Part shown: piece after piece, positions 29,324-38,403 of the stretch
Position numbering within the stretch: position 1 is the first letter of the stretch
How the letters are laid out: every line of letters starts with the position of its first letter
Assembly: GCF_012726235.1 (NCBI RefSeq)
Contig: NZ_JAASAH010000022.1
Coordinates: forward strand, 1 to 64,000
Origin: Streptomyces sp. HNM0574
GTDB lineage: Bacteria; Actinomycetota; Actinomycetes; Streptomycetales; Streptomycetaceae
Length of the DNA: 64,000 bases
Reading direction: 5' to 3'
The notes under the pieces: model-generated
Databases searched by the model: none
What the model saw: only the letters and a program-made list of their open reading frames with translations
What the model was told of the DNA's origin: nothing
Translations under genes and position numbers: made by a program

Positions 29324-31123
29324 GTGAACGCGCGAGGCCGTGGGCACGCGGGCGATATCGATCCCGCCGATCAGTGGGTGTTCGACCCGAACACCGGCAG
29401 CTATGAGCTGCGACTGACCCCCGCTGCTGCCGACTCCCCGAGTCGCTCAGCCAGCAGCCGTCCCTCAGCGCCGCGTCAGAGAAGATCCACGGACGGCGAG
29501 ACCGTCTCGATTCCCTCCGTCTCCGGGAAGCGCGCCGGAGACCGCACCTCGGCCGGGGGCGGCGTCGACCCCACCGAGGACGAGTCGCGGCTGCCGGGCC
29601 AGCGGCGCCGCGCCCGCGCCGCCACACCGGCCTCGGCCGGCGGCGGACGGCGCGCGGCGGGCAAGACCCCGGCGGGCGGCGGGGGACGGCGCAAGTCCCG
29701 TGCCAAGGCCGGGACTTCGGGCAAGCAGAAGGCCCTGCGCTGGGGCGGCGGCGCCCTCGGCCTGCTGCTGATCGCGGGCTGCACCGGCGGGTACTTCATC
29801 TACCAGCAGCTCGACGGCAACATCAACAAGGTCGACGTCGGCATGAACAACGACGCGGTCACCGACGGCCCGGTGAACATCCTGGTGATGGGCACCGACG
29901 CGCGTGAGGGCAAGGGCAACACCGGTTACGGCGACACGGGAAGCGTCGGCCACGCGGACACGACGTTCCTCTTCCACGTCTCCGAGGACCGGACCAACGC
30001 CACCGCGCTGTCCATCCCCCGCGACATGCTCACCGACATCCCCACCTGTCCGACCAAGCAGCCGGACGGCAGCATCGAGAAGATCCCCGGCGAGCAGAAC
30101 GCCCGCTTCAACACCAGCCTGGGCCAGAGCGGCCGTGACCCGGGCTGCACTTGGCGGACCGTCGAGAAGCTCACCGGCGTCAAGATCAACCACTTCATGA
30201 TGGCCGACTTCAACGCCGTCAAGGAGCTGTCCACCGCCGTGGGCGGGGTCGAGGTCTGCGCCGCCAAGCCGATCAACGACCCGAAGTCGCACCTCAACCT
30301 GGAGGCGGGACGTCACACGCTCAAGGGCGAGGACGCGCTCGCCTTCGTCCGTACCCGGCACTCCGTCGGCACGGGCAGTGACCTGAGCCGGATCGAGCTC
30401 CAGCAGCAGTTCCTCAGCTCGATGATCCGCAAGATGCAGTCCACCGACACCCTCACCAGCCCGTCGAAGCTGATGGACCTGGCGAACGCGGCGACGAAGG
30501 CGCTCACCGTCGACGAGGGCATCGGCAGCGTCAGCAAGCTGGTGGACCTCGCGAACGACCTCAAGCGGGTCGACACCGACAAGATCACCTTCGCGACGGT
30601 GCCCGTCGTGGACAACCCGGAGGACCCGGCCACCGTCATCCTCGACGAGGCCAAGGCCAAGCCGCTGTTCAAGATGGTGCAGCAGGACAAGTCGCTCTCC
30701 GGAACCAAGAAGAAGGAGAAGAAGGCCGAGAAGCCGGCCGCGGCGAAGAAGGTTCCCGCCTCCGAGGTGGCGGTGAACGTCGCCAACGGCGGCGGCCCCG
30801 GCGGCGCCGCGCAGGAGACCGTCGACTGGCTGGCCCTCAAGGGCGTCACCAACTCGGCGAACGCCGGCAACGCGGGCGAGCAACTGGAGCGCACCCGCCT
30901 GCAGTTCACCTCGGACCAGGCCGGCCAGGCGGCGACCCTCGCCGCACTGCTGGACCTCCCGAAGTCCGCGATGAAGCAGGTTCCGTCCACATCCGGGGAG
31001 GGAATGGACCTGACACTCGGACAGGACTTCACCGGCCCCGGCGACCCCGTCTCCGCACCGGACAAAACCCCTGAAGGGGTTCAGAACGTCAACGCGGGCA
31101 ACAAGAACATCTGTGCCAAGTAA
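29324..31123 (+). CDS. LCP (LytR-CpsA-Psr) family protein, first of four
   Basis: A 599-residue membrane-anchored enzyme of the family that transfers glycopolymers from lipid carriers to peptidoglycan. The cytoplasmic N-terminus has the actinobacterial ADQWVFDPNTGSYELRL motif (residues 15-31), then a long basic, low-complexity stretch, a membrane helix at ~140-162, and the LCP catalytic domain: ILVMGTDAR, ALSIPRDMLTDIP, VGGVEVCAA, ALAFVRTRHSVGTGSDLSRI. A LytR_C domain (EVAVNVANGGGPGGAAQ) ends the protein. The GTG at 29324 has a GGAGG 13 nt upstream, slightly far. A hairpin separates it from the next LCP gene. Confidence 0.93.
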   Translation: MNARGRGHAGDIDPADQWVFDPNTGSYELRLTPAAADSPSRSASSRPSAPRQRRSTDGETVSIPSVSGKRAGDRTSAGGGVDPTEDESRLPGQRRRARAATPASAGGGRRAAGKTPAGGGGRRKSRAKAGTSGKQKALRWGGGALGLLLIAGCTGGYFIYQQLDGNINKVDVGMNNDAVTDGPVNILVMGTDAREGKGNTGYGDTGSVGHADTTFLFHVSEDRTNATALSIPRDMLTDIPTCPTKQPDGSIEKIPGEQNARFNTSLGQSGRDPGCTWRTVEKLTGVKINHFMMADFNAVKELSTAVGGVEVCAAKPINDPKSHLNLEAGRHTLKGEDALAFVRTRHSVGTGSDLSRIELQQQFLSSMIRKMQSTDTLTSPSKLMDLANAATKALTVDEGIGSVSKLVDLANDLKRVDTDKITFATVPVVDNPEDPATVILDEAKAKPLFKMVQQDKSLSGTKKKEKKAEKPAAAKKVPASEVAVNVANGGGPGGAAQETVDWLALKGVTNSANAGNAGEQLERTRLQFTSDQAGQAATLAALLDLPKSAMKQVPSTSGEGMDLTLGQDFTGPGDPVSAPDKTPEGVQNVNAGNKNICAK

Positions 31124-31130
31124 CCTCTAC

Positions 31131-31158
31131 CCCCGGCCCGCCGACGCGCGGGCCGGGG
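31131..31158 (+). terminator. Hairpin between the first two LCP genes
   Basis: A perfect 11-bp GC stem (31131-31141 with 31148-31158) and 6-nt loop start 7 nt after the stop. It could be a terminator or an attenuator, since the next LCP gene follows 35 nt later in the same direction. Confidence 0.65.
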
Positions 31159-31193
31159 CAAGCACCACCAGGTAAGAACAACGGGGAGGTCCC

Positions 31194-32822
31194 GTGCGGC
31201 CAGACAGCAGCCGAGGCCGGAAGGCAGGCGGCGCCGTGCCCACGGCCGGGGACCGGGGCTGGGACGACTCCCTGTACGAGGGCGGCACTTCGGGCCCGGA
31301 GGCCGGTGCGGAGGCCGGCTCCCCCGGCCCGCCCAAGAAACGGCGCTTCCTGCGCTGGTTCGTGCTCGCCCTGTCGCTGCTGATACTCGTCACCGCGGGC
31401 GCGGGATACGTCTACTACCAGCACCTCAACGGCAACCTCGGCAAGGACGTCCTCAACCTCGGGGACAACCGGCTGGACCGCAGCGGCCCCAACGCGAAGG
31501 GCCAGCGTCCCCTCAACATCCTGCTGCTGGGCTCCGATTCACGCGGTTCGAAGAAGAACGTCGAACTCGGCGGCGCCAAGGCCGAGCAGGGGCGCGCCCC
31601 GCTCGCCGACGTCCAGATGCTGCTGCACGTCTCGGCCGACCGCACCAACATGTCCGTCCTCTCCGTCCCCCGGGACACCAGGGCGACGATCCCCAAGTGC
31701 ACCGACCCGGACGACGGAACGGTCTACCCGGAGACGACGGCGAAGATCAACACCAGCCTCCAGCGCGGCGGTCCCGGCTGCACGGTCGCCACCTGGGAGG
31801 AGATGACGGGCGTCCCGATCGACCACTTCATGATGATCGACTTCGCCGGCGTGGTCTCCATGGCGGACGCCGTGGGCGGCGTCCCCGTCTGCGTGGACCA
31901 GAACATCTACGACCCGCGCTCCCAACTCCGCCTGAAGAAGGGCGAGTCGGTGGTACGCGGGGAGCAGGCGCTGCACTGGCTCCGTACCCGGCACGGCTTC
32001 GCCGACGGCTCCGACATCGGCCGCGCCCGCGCCCAGCACATGTACATGAACGCGATGGTGCGGCAGTTGAAGTCCGGCACCAAGCTCTCCGACCCGGGCC
32101 AGCTGCGCTCCCTCGCCGAGGCGGCGACGAAGGCACTCACGGTGGACGAGGGCCTCGGCTCCGTGAAGGACCTGTACGACCTCGGCAACGACCTCAAGCG
32201 CGTCCCCACCAAGCGCATCACCATGGCCACCATGCCGTGGGAGTACGCGCCGGGCGGCTTCGTCATACCCAAGGCGGACGACGCGGAGCGGACGTTCTCG
32301 CTGATCCGGCACGATGTCGCGCTCGACGGGCGGGACAAGAAGCGTCCGAAGAAGGACAGTTCACCGGAGCCGACGGAGCCTTCCGCGCCCAAGGCCGAGA
32401 TCCCGGTGGTCGTCATGAACGGCACGGGCACCGCGCTCCAGGCGCCGGTCACCGGCCGGGCCGGGGCCGTCGCGGGCACGCTGAACCAGCAGGGCTTCGC
32501 ACAGGCGGCGGCCGACCGGACGCCCAAGTCGCAGGCCGACACGACGGTCAGCTACGGGCAGGCGGGGCAGCGCGGGGACGCGCTGGCCGTCGCCAAGGCG
32601 CTGGGCCTGCCGGAGCGGGCGGTCAAGCACTCGTCGGCGGTGGCCGAGGTCACGCTGGTCGTCGGCACGGACTGGCGCGAGGGCACGCGCCACCCGGGCG
32701 GCTCCGGCGACGACGGCGGGGCCGACAAGGCGCCGGCGAACAAGGCACCGGACAGCGCGGAGGCGCTCAACGGTGACGACAAGGGGGCCTGCATGGAGGT
32801 CAACCCGTCGTACACGTGGTGA
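31194..32822 (+). CDS. LCP family protein, second of four
   Basis: A 542-residue LCP protein with a short cytoplasmic N-terminus, a membrane helix at ~residues 53-75 (FVLALSLLILVTAGAGYVYY), and an LCP domain: ILLLGSDSRGS, VLSVPRDTRATIP, KINTSLQRGGPGC, FMMIDFAGVVSMADAVGGVPVC, LRTRHGFADGSDIGRARAQ. A C-terminal LytR_C domain begins near AEIPVVVMNGTGTALQ. The catalytic arginines and acidic residues of the family are intact. The GTG start has GGGGAGG upstream. It is the same length class as the first LCP and has the same SLQ/SLGQ-type substrate loop, so the two look like a recent pair. A hairpin follows the stop. Confidence 0.93.
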   Translation: MRPDSSRGRKAGGAVPTAGDRGWDDSLYEGGTSGPEAGAEAGSPGPPKKRRFLRWFVLALSLLILVTAGAGYVYYQHLNGNLGKDVLNLGDNRLDRSGPNAKGQRPLNILLLGSDSRGSKKNVELGGAKAEQGRAPLADVQMLLHVSADRTNMSVLSVPRDTRATIPKCTDPDDGTVYPETTAKINTSLQRGGPGCTVATWEEMTGVPIDHFMMIDFAGVVSMADAVGGVPVCVDQNIYDPRSQLRLKKGESVVRGEQALHWLRTRHGFADGSDIGRARAQHMYMNAMVRQLKSGTKLSDPGQLRSLAEAATKALTVDEGLGSVKDLYDLGNDLKRVPTKRITMATMPWEYAPGGFVIPKADDAERTFSLIRHDVALDGRDKKRPKKDSSPEPTEPSAPKAEIPVVVMNGTGTALQAPVTGRAGAVAGTLNQQGFAQAAADRTPKSQADTTVSYGQAGQRGDALAVAKALGLPERAVKHSSAVAEVTLVVGTDWREGTRHPGGSGDDGGADKAPANKAPDSAEALNGDDKGACMEVNPSYTW

Positions 32823-32825
32823 GGG

Positions 32826-32844
32826 GCGCCCCGTTCAGGGGCGC
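32826..32844 (+). terminator. Hairpin after second LCP gene
   Basis: GCGCCCC (32826-32832), loop GTTCA, GGGGCGC (32838-32844): a perfect 7-bp stem 3 nt after the stop, likely a terminator. Confidence 0.6.
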
Positions 32845-32853
32845 GCTTGTCAC

Positions 32854-33001
32854 GTCGTACGGGGTGGCCCGGTGACGGCATGGAGCACCCCGCGCGTGGG
32901 TGACCGCGCTGCGCTTGCCAGCCCTGCGCCTAAGGCGCAGTCCTCCCAAGCGGGGCGAGCCCGCGATAAGGGGCGCGGGGAACTGCGCGAAAACCCGCGC
33001 C
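32854..33001 (+). repeat. Composite intergenic repeat, copy A (plus orientation)
   Basis: This stretch matches, with scattered changes, the sequence at about 55,700-55,850 (same orientation) and the reverse complement of about 39,211-39,362. Landmarks in order are GTACGGGGTGGCCCGGTGACG, GAGCACCCCGCGCG, GCGCTTGCCAGCCCT, the hairpin CTGCGCCTAAGGCGCAG (32924-32940), CTCCCAAGCGGGGCGAGCCC, and GGGGCGCGGGGAACTGCGC (32970-32988). No open frame is conserved between copies. It fills the gap between convergent LCP and glycosyltransferase genes. Confidence 0.85.
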
Positions 33002-33062
33002 ACGACGAAACCCGCGCCCCGCGACGCGCCCCGAAGGGGCACCCCGCGAAGGAAGCGGAACG

Positions 33063-34109
33063 TCAGCTCGCGTCGGAGGCGAGCACCGGCTCGCGCCGGC
33101 TCGCGATGACCTTGCGCGCCAGCTTCTTCGGGCTGGTCAGAAAGCCCCAGCCCCACGACATGTGCATCGTCGCCAGCGCGACGGGAATCTGCGCCCGCGC
33201 CTTCAGCGGCAGCCCCTTGCCTGCGGGCAGTGACCCGGCGGTGATGGCCGCGAGGTACCCGGCCGGGAGCACGAAGCCCCACGGGGTGACCGCGACGCCG
33301 GCCACGGCGCCCGCGGCGACGGCGCACACGGCCGTCGGCGGCGCGAGGTAGCGGAGGTTGATCGAGCCCGCGTGGTACCGGGAGACGACGTGCCGCCAGC
33401 GCCCGTAGTTCTTGTACTGCTTGGCCAGCGCGCGGACGCTGGGCCGCGGCCGGTACGAGACCCGCAGCTCGGGCGAGAACCAGACGCGGCCGCCCGCCTC
33501 GCGGATGCGGTAGTTCAGCTCCCAGTCCTGGGCGCGGATGAACTCCTCGTTGTAGCCGTCCTGCTGCTCCAGCACGTCCCGGCGGAAGACGCCGAGGTAG
33601 ACCGTCTCGGCCTCGCCGGACTCGCCGCCGGTGTGGAAGGCCGCGTTGCCGACGCCGATCCGGGAGGTCATGGCGGCGGCGACCGCGTGCTCCCAGTCGT
33701 TCTCGCCCTCGGCGTGCATGATGCCGCCGACGTTGGCCGCGCCCGTCTCCTCCAGCAGCCGTACGGCCGTGGCGATGTAGTTCGGCGAGAGCATCCCGTG
33801 CCCGTCGACGCGCACCACGACGGGGTGGCGGGACGCCTTGATCGCGGCGTTCAGCGCGGCGGGCGTCCGTCCGGTCGGGTTCGGCACGGTGTGCACGCGG
33901 GGGTCCTCGCGCACCAGCTCGGCCGCGATCTCCTCGGTGCGGTCCTCGGAGGGGCCGACGGCGATCACGACCTCCATCTCACCGTCGTACTCCTGCTCCA
34001 GGATGTGCCGGACGGAGCTGCGCAGGTGCCGTTCCTCGTTGAGGACCGGCATGATCACGGAGACGGCGGGGAGTTCCGTGCGCGGGGTGGCGGAGGAGCT
34101 ATCAGTCAC
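33063..34109 (-). CDS. Glycosyltransferase family 2 protein
   Basis: A 348-residue glycosyltransferase. The GT-A fold starts at AVSVIMPVLNEERHLRSSVRHIL and continues with VVIAVGPSEDRTEEIAAEL, the metal-binding VVVRVDGHGMLSPNYI (DxD-like), and IRAQDWELNYRIREAGGRVWF (catalytic-base ED region). Two or three hydrophobic segments follow (YLAPPTAVCAVAAGAVAGVAV), so it is membrane-anchored at the C-terminus, as in enzymes that act on polyprenyl-linked acceptors. It lies between the second and third LCP genes on the opposite strand. That position suggests it helps build the polymer attached by the LCP enzymes; the sugar is unknown. Confidence 0.9.
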   Translation of the reverse strand: MTDSSSATPRTELPAVSVIMPVLNEERHLRSSVRHILEQEYDGEMEVVIAVGPSEDRTEEIAAELVREDPRVHTVPNPTGRTPAALNAAIKASRHPVVVRVDGHGMLSPNYIATAVRLLEETGAANVGGIMHAEGENDWEHAVAAAMTSRIGVGNAAFHTGGESGEAETVYLGVFRRDVLEQQDGYNEEFIRAQDWELNYRIREAGGRVWFSPELRVSYRPRPSVRALAKQYKNYGRWRHVVSRYHAGSINLRYLAPPTAVCAVAAGAVAGVAVTPWGFVLPAGYLAAITAGSLPAGKGLPLKARAQIPVALATMHMSWGWGFLTSPKKLARKVIASRREPVLASDAS

Positions 34110-34333
34110 GGGCTCACGTTACCGCGAACGAGCGACACCCCCGCACGCCAGCCGGGTGCCCCGGCCCCGCTGCGGCGGCGTGTATCCGTGGTTGCACATC
34201 GTATGGGCCTACTGTCGGCGAAGTCCCCGAAAGCAGACATGTGCGACAGTCCGTCGAGGTGCGGGCGACCGGAGCCGCGCCCCGTTCCGGCCGCGGCCCG
34301 GCGGCCGTTCCCGACCGCCGCTGAGGAGTCCCG

Positions 34334-35986
34334 TTGCCCGGACCGGAGCGTCGTCCTCGCCCCTCGCCCGCCTCCCGGCGGCCCCCGCACGGACAGTGGC
34401 ACGAGGCCCCCGGCAGACCCCCGCGCTCCCCTCGCCCCGGCGGACGTGACGGACGTGACCCGCGTCGTGCCCGGCGGGCGCGGCGGCCGCGCTGGGGGCT
34501 GCGGATCGCGGCGGCGACCTCGGCGCTCCTGCTGCTGGCCAGCGGGGTGGGGCACGCGATGGTGAGCGGGCTCGACTCGGGCGTCCGCCGGGTCGATCCG
34601 TTCGGCGGGCTCGGCGACCGGCCCGAGGCGGGCAACGGCGTCAACTTCCTCGTCGCCGGGACCGACGGACGGGACAAGCTCAGCAAGGAGCAGCGCGAGA
34701 AGTACCGGCTGGGCGGCACCGCCTGCAACTGCACGGACACGCTGATGCTGGTGCACCTGTCCGCCGACCGGAGCCGGGCGAGCGTGGTGAGCCTTCCCCG
34801 CGACACCTACACGAAGCTGCCCGCGCACACGCACCGCGGCAAGGACGGCAAGCCCGTCGAGCGGCGGGACGAGCCCGCGAAGCTCAACTCGGCGTACGCG
34901 CACGGCGGCCCGAACCTCACCGTCAGCACCGTCGAGAAGCTGACCCGGGTGCACATCGACCACTATCTGGAGGTCGATTTCGGCAGCTTCATGAGCACGG
35001 TGGACGTCATCGGCGGCGTCCCCGTCTGCACGACGAAGCCGCTGAAGGACTCGCACTCGGGGCTGGACCTGCCCGCCGGGACGAGCAGGCTGAACGGCGG
35101 CGAGGCGCTCCAGTACGTCCGGGCCCGGCACCTCGACGGGGGCTCCGACCTGGGCCGGATGCAGCGGCAGCAGCGTTTCCTCGCCGCGCTGCTCGACGAG
35201 GCGACCAGCAGCGGGGTGCTGATGAACCCGGTGAAGTTCAACGAGCTCGCCTCCACGCTGCTCAAGTCCGTCCGCGCCGACCACGGCTTCGGCAGCGAGC
35301 AGATCGTGGCCCTGGGCCGGGTGATGCGGAACTTCACGCCCGCGTCCTCCGAGTTCGCCTCCGTACCGCTGGCCGACCCGGGGCACCAGGTGCCGGGGCT
35401 GGGGTCGACGGTGAAGTGGGACGAGGAGAAGGCGGGCGAGCTGTTCACCGCCCTCCGCGAGGACCGGCCGCTGGCCCGGCAGACGGAGGCCCTGAAGAAG
35501 CAGCGCGCGCAGGAGCGCGAGGAGGCCCGCGAACGCCGCGCCCAACCGGAGGACGCGAAGGCCGAGGAGAAGGCAGACGAGAAGGAGAAGGAGAAGGGCC
35601 CCGCGCACGTCGAGGTCGCGCCGGGCTCGGTCCGCGTCCAGGTGGAGAACGGGACCTCGGAGACCGGCACCGGGCACCGGGCCGACCGGGAGCTGGGCGA
35701 CGCGGGCTTCGCCACCACGGGCACCCCGCGGAACGCCAAGGACCGGGACGTCGAGCGGACGGAGATCGCCTACGACCCGCGCTGGGACCGTTCCGCGCGC
35801 TCGCTCGCGGCCGCGCTGCCGGACGCGAAGCTGGTCAAGGACCCGGGGCGCGGGCCGCAGATGAAGGTCACGGTCGGCGCCGACTTCGAGAAGGTGCGGC
35901 CCGTGCGGCAGTCCGTCGCGGACGGTCCCCCGGCGGGGCGGAACGACGGCGGCGCGGTCACCGGCGACCAGGTCACCTGCAAGTGA
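34334..35986 (+). CDS. LCP family protein, third of four
   Basis: A 550-residue LCP protein. A Pro/Arg-rich cytoplasmic segment (1-55) precedes a membrane helix (IAAATSALLLLASGVGHAM). The LCP domain shows FLVAGTDGRD, VVSLPRDTYTKLP, KLNSAYAHGGPNLTVSTVEKL, VIGGVPVCTTKPLKDSHSGLDLPAG, and VRARHLDGGSDLGRMQRQQRF. A Lys/Glu-rich linker leads to the LytR_C domain (GSVRVQVENGTSETGTGHRAD). The start is a TTG with GAGGAG 7 nt upstream. Its substrate loop (KLNSAY) differs from the first two LCPs and is closer to the fourth. It converges with the thioesterase gene, only 3 nt between stops. Confidence 0.92.
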   Translation: MPGPERRPRPSPASRRPPHGQWHEAPGRPPRSPRPGGRDGRDPRRARRARRPRWGLRIAAATSALLLLASGVGHAMVSGLDSGVRRVDPFGGLGDRPEAGNGVNFLVAGTDGRDKLSKEQREKYRLGGTACNCTDTLMLVHLSADRSRASVVSLPRDTYTKLPAHTHRGKDGKPVERRDEPAKLNSAYAHGGPNLTVSTVEKLTRVHIDHYLEVDFGSFMSTVDVIGGVPVCTTKPLKDSHSGLDLPAGTSRLNGGEALQYVRARHLDGGSDLGRMQRQQRFLAALLDEATSSGVLMNPVKFNELASTLLKSVRADHGFGSEQIVALGRVMRNFTPASSEFASVPLADPGHQVPGLGSTVKWDEEKAGELFTALREDRPLARQTEALKKQRAQEREEARERRAQPEDAKAEEKADEKEKEKGPAHVEVAPGSVRVQVENGTSETGTGHRADRELGDAGFATTGTPRNAKDRDVERTEIAYDPRWDRSARSLAAALPDAKLVKDPGRGPQMKVTVGADFEKVRPVRQSVADGPPAGRNDGGAVTGDQVTCK

Positions 35987-35989
35987 GCC

Positions 35990-36556
35990 TCAGACGTTCT
36001 TGGCCTCTGCGGGCGGGGACCACTCGCCCTGCTTGGCGTCCCGCAGTTCCTTGATCGCGCGGCGGCGGGCCAGCCGGTGGGTGCGCCGGATCTGCGCCTC
36101 CTGGTAGCGGCGCCGGTCGCGGTCGGTCTCGGGCAGCACCGGCGGGACGGCGCGGGGCGTGCCCTGCTCGTCGACGGCGGCGAAGACGAGATAGGCGGTG
36201 CCGACCTGGGTGGCCGGGGTCGACTCGTTCCAGCGCTCGGCCAGCACCCGGACGCCGACCTCCATCGAGGACCGTCCCGTCCAGTTGACCTGGGCCTTCA
36301 CATGGACGAGGTCGCCGACGCGCACCGGCTCCAGGAAGACCATCTCGTCCATCGAGGCGGTGACGGCCGGGCCGCCGGAGTGGCGCCCGGCGACGGCGCC
36401 GGCCGCGTCGTCCACGAGCTTCATGATCACGCCACCGTGGACGGTGCCGAGGAGGTTGGTGTCGTTCCCCGTCATGATGTGCGACAGGGTGGTGCGGGAG
36501 GCGGCGGTCGGCTTGCCCTGGGGGGTGCCGTCCTCCGCGGAATCCTGGTCGGTCAT
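35990..36556 (-). CDS. Acyl-CoA thioesterase, hotdog fold
   Basis: A 188-residue hotdog-fold thioesterase of the bacterial acyl-CoA hydrolase (YciA/BACH-like) type. The diagnostic segments are GNDTNLLGTVHGGVIMKLVDDAAGAVAGRHS, with Asn and Asp catalytic positions, and MDEMVFLEPVRVGDLVHVKAQVNWTGRSSMEVGVRV. It hydrolyses acyl-CoA to free acid and CoA; chain-length preference cannot be read. The ATG at 36556 fits. A basic C-terminal extension of ~45 residues (RRRYQEAQIRRTHRLARRR) follows the fold. It is divergent from the fourth LCP gene and convergent with the third. Confidence 0.9.
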   Translation of the reverse strand: MTDQDSAEDGTPQGKPTAASRTTLSHIMTGNDTNLLGTVHGGVIMKLVDDAAGAVAGRHSGGPAVTASMDEMVFLEPVRVGDLVHVKAQVNWTGRSSMEVGVRVLAERWNESTPATQVGTAYLVFAAVDEQGTPRAVPPVLPETDRDRRRYQEAQIRRTHRLARRRAIKELRDAKQGEWSPPAEAKNV

Positions 36557-36694
36557 ACAACCCACCTTATGCGCGAGCGTCCAGCAGACATTTGGGACGC
36601 CTTCACCGTTCTTTGCATCAGATCTGCTACAGCCGCCCCGGGAAGCGGGACCCGGGGTGTGATCCGGACACGCCAAGCGTGCACACTGCCGTGC

Positions 36695-37942
36695 ATGAAC
36701 GAGTGGCCCGACGGCAGGACCGACGACTCCCGGCACCAGTACGGGCGCGGCAGCGGATCGCCGACGCCCGACCCCACCCGGACCATGCCGCACACCCAGC
36801 GGCCCGGCGTACCGCGCCAGTCCAGAGGCGGGCGCGGCGCGGGTCCCGGCGGTGCGCCGTACGACTCGGGCTACAGCGAGGGCCAGGTCTACGGCGGCGG
36901 TGGCCGCGGCCGGGGCCAGGGCCCGTACGAGGACTACCCGTACGACGAGCGGCGGCGGCCCAACTGGGGCCGCAGGTTCAAGGCCGGTGTGATCACGCTG
37001 GTCGTGGTCCTGCTGGCCTGGTCGATCGGCACGTACTTCTGGGCCGACTCGCAGCTGCGGCGTGAGGTCGACCTCAGCATCGTCGAGGACCGGCCCGAGG
37101 CGGGCGACGGGACGAACTTCCTGATCGTCGGCTCGGACAGCCGCGAGGGGATGTCCGAGCAGGAGAAGAAGGACCTGCACACCGGCTCCGCCGAGGGCAA
37201 GCGCACCGACTCGATGATGATCCTGCACGTCGGGGACGGCGAGCCGACGCTCATCTCGCTGCCGCGCGACTCCTGGGTCGAGATCCCGCCGTTCACGGGC
37301 TCCGAGTCCGGCAAGCACTTCAGCAACACCCAGCAGACCAAGCTCAACGCGGCCTACTCGCAGGACGGCGCCCCGCTGCTGGTGCGCACCGTTGAGCACA
37401 ACACCGGGCTGAAGATCGACCACTACGCGGAGATCGGCTTCGGCGGCTTCGCGAAGATCGTGGACGCGGTCGGCGGCGTCGAGATGAACATCCCGCAGGA
37501 CATCAAGGACAAGAACTCCGGCGCGGACTTCAAGAAGGGCAAGCAGGTCCTCGACGGCAAGCAGGCCCTCTCCTTCGTCCGCAACCGGCACGCGGGCACC
37601 GGCGACAGCGACCTGGGCCGGACGAAGAACCAGCAGAAGTTCCTCGCCGCCCTGGCCAGCCAGGCCGCCACCCCGTCGACGATCCTCAACCCGTTCGCGC
37701 TCTACCCGACGCTGGGCGCGGGCCTGGACACCCTGGTCGTCGACGAGGACATGGGCATGCTCGACCTGGGCTCGATGTTCTTCGCGATGAAGGACGTCTC
37801 CAGCGGCAAGGGCAAGTCGATGAACATGCCGATCTCCGGCACCGCGCCGATGGGCTCGCTGCAGTGGGACCCGGCGAAGAAGGAACAGCTGATCCAGCAG
37901 CTGAAGAACGACGAGCAGGTCACGGTCGAGGCCGACCGCTGA
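36695..37942 (+). CDS. LCP family protein, fourth of four (no LytR_C domain)
   Basis: A 415-residue LCP protein. A long Gly/Arg/Tyr-rich cytoplasmic N-terminus (1-90; PYDSGYSEGQVYGGGG) precedes a membrane helix at ~97-115 (GVITLVVVLLAWSIGTYFWA). The LCP domain has FLIVGSDSREGMS, LISLPRDSWVEIP, KLNAAYSQDGAPLLVRTVE, IVDAVGGVEMNIPQDIKD, and FVRNRHAGTGDSDLGRTKNQQ. It ends soon after the LCP fold, lacking the C-terminal LytR_C domain of the other three. The ATG at 36695 has no strong ribosome site. A large bidirectional terminator follows. Confidence 0.92.
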   Translation: MNEWPDGRTDDSRHQYGRGSGSPTPDPTRTMPHTQRPGVPRQSRGGRGAGPGGAPYDSGYSEGQVYGGGGRGRGQGPYEDYPYDERRRPNWGRRFKAGVITLVVVLLAWSIGTYFWADSQLRREVDLSIVEDRPEAGDGTNFLIVGSDSREGMSEQEKKDLHTGSAEGKRTDSMMILHVGDGEPTLISLPRDSWVEIPPFTGSESGKHFSNTQQTKLNAAYSQDGAPLLVRTVEHNTGLKIDHYAEIGFGGFAKIVDAVGGVEMNIPQDIKDKNSGADFKKGKQVLDGKQALSFVRNRHAGTGDSDLGRTKNQQKFLAALASQAATPSTILNPFALYPTLGAGLDTLVVDEDMGMLDLGSMFFAMKDVSSGKGKSMNMPISGTAPMGSLQWDPAKKEQLIQQLKNDEQVTVEADR

Positions 37943-37962
37943 CGGCCGGCCGCCGCCGCTCG

Positions 37963-38016
37963 CACACGAGGCCGCCCGCCCGTCCGGATCACCGGAGGGG
38001 CGGGCGGCCTCGTGTG
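37963..38016. terminator. Bidirectional terminator between convergent genes
   Basis: A 19-bp perfect outer stem (37963-37981 with 37998-38016) encloses an inner TCCGG/CCGGA stem. It lies between the convergent fourth LCP gene and the VOC gene. Confidence 0.9.
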
Positions 38017-38021
38017 TGCCG

Positions 38022-38399
38022 TCAGTCCTTCGCGCAGAGGCAGAAGGGGTGGCCGACGGGGTCGAGGTAGACGCGGAAGTTCCGCCTGCCGCCGTCGTCG
38101 CCCTGCGCGAGGGTGGCGCCGAGGCCGAGGACGAGCTCCTCCGCCTCGTCCATCCGCGCCGTCGGCACGTCGAAGTCGAGGTGCAGCTGCTGGGCGTGCT
38201 CCAGGCTCGGCCACTGCGGCGGCTGGTATCCCGGGGACTCCTGGAAGGCCAGGACGCGGCCGTCCGGGCCTGCCACGTCGACCCAGTCGGGCTCCTCCCG
38301 GTCCAGCACCTTCCAGCCCAGCACCTCCGCGTAGAAGCGGGCGAGGCGGAGGGGGTCGGGACAGTCGAGGACGGTGACGCCCATCGTCACGATGCTCAT
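38022..38399 (-). CDS. VOC (glyoxalase/bleomycin-resistance) family protein
   Basis: A 125-residue protein with the paired beta-alpha-beta-beta-beta modules of the vicinal oxygen chelate superfamily: MGVTVLDCPDPLRLARFYAEVLGWKVL at the start and HLDFDVPTARMDEAEELVLGLGATL then YLDPVGHPFCLC near the end. Members are metal-dependent isomerases, dioxygenases or drug-binding proteins; no substrate can be assigned. The ATG at 38399 abuts a repeated GGTTACC/GGTAACC array shared with the divergent CGNR gene, so the two are probably co-regulated. Confidence 0.88.
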   Translation of the reverse strand: MSIVTMGVTVLDCPDPLRLARFYAEVLGWKVLDREEPDWVDVAGPDGRVLAFQESPGYQPPQWPSLEHAQQLHLDFDVPTARMDEAEELVLGLGATLAQGDDGGRRNFRVYLDPVGHPFCLCAKD

Positions 38400-38403
38400 A
38401 CGG

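Noticed and set aside
28861-29327. Small gene with GGAG before an ATG at 28861
   Set aside because: The translation is Arg-rich without any known motif, and it runs into the LCP start; codon bias is not convincing.
32900-33109. Small Arg-rich frame, similar to one at 55,750
   Set aside because: The similarity comes from the shared non-coding repeat; frames are not preserved across all copies.
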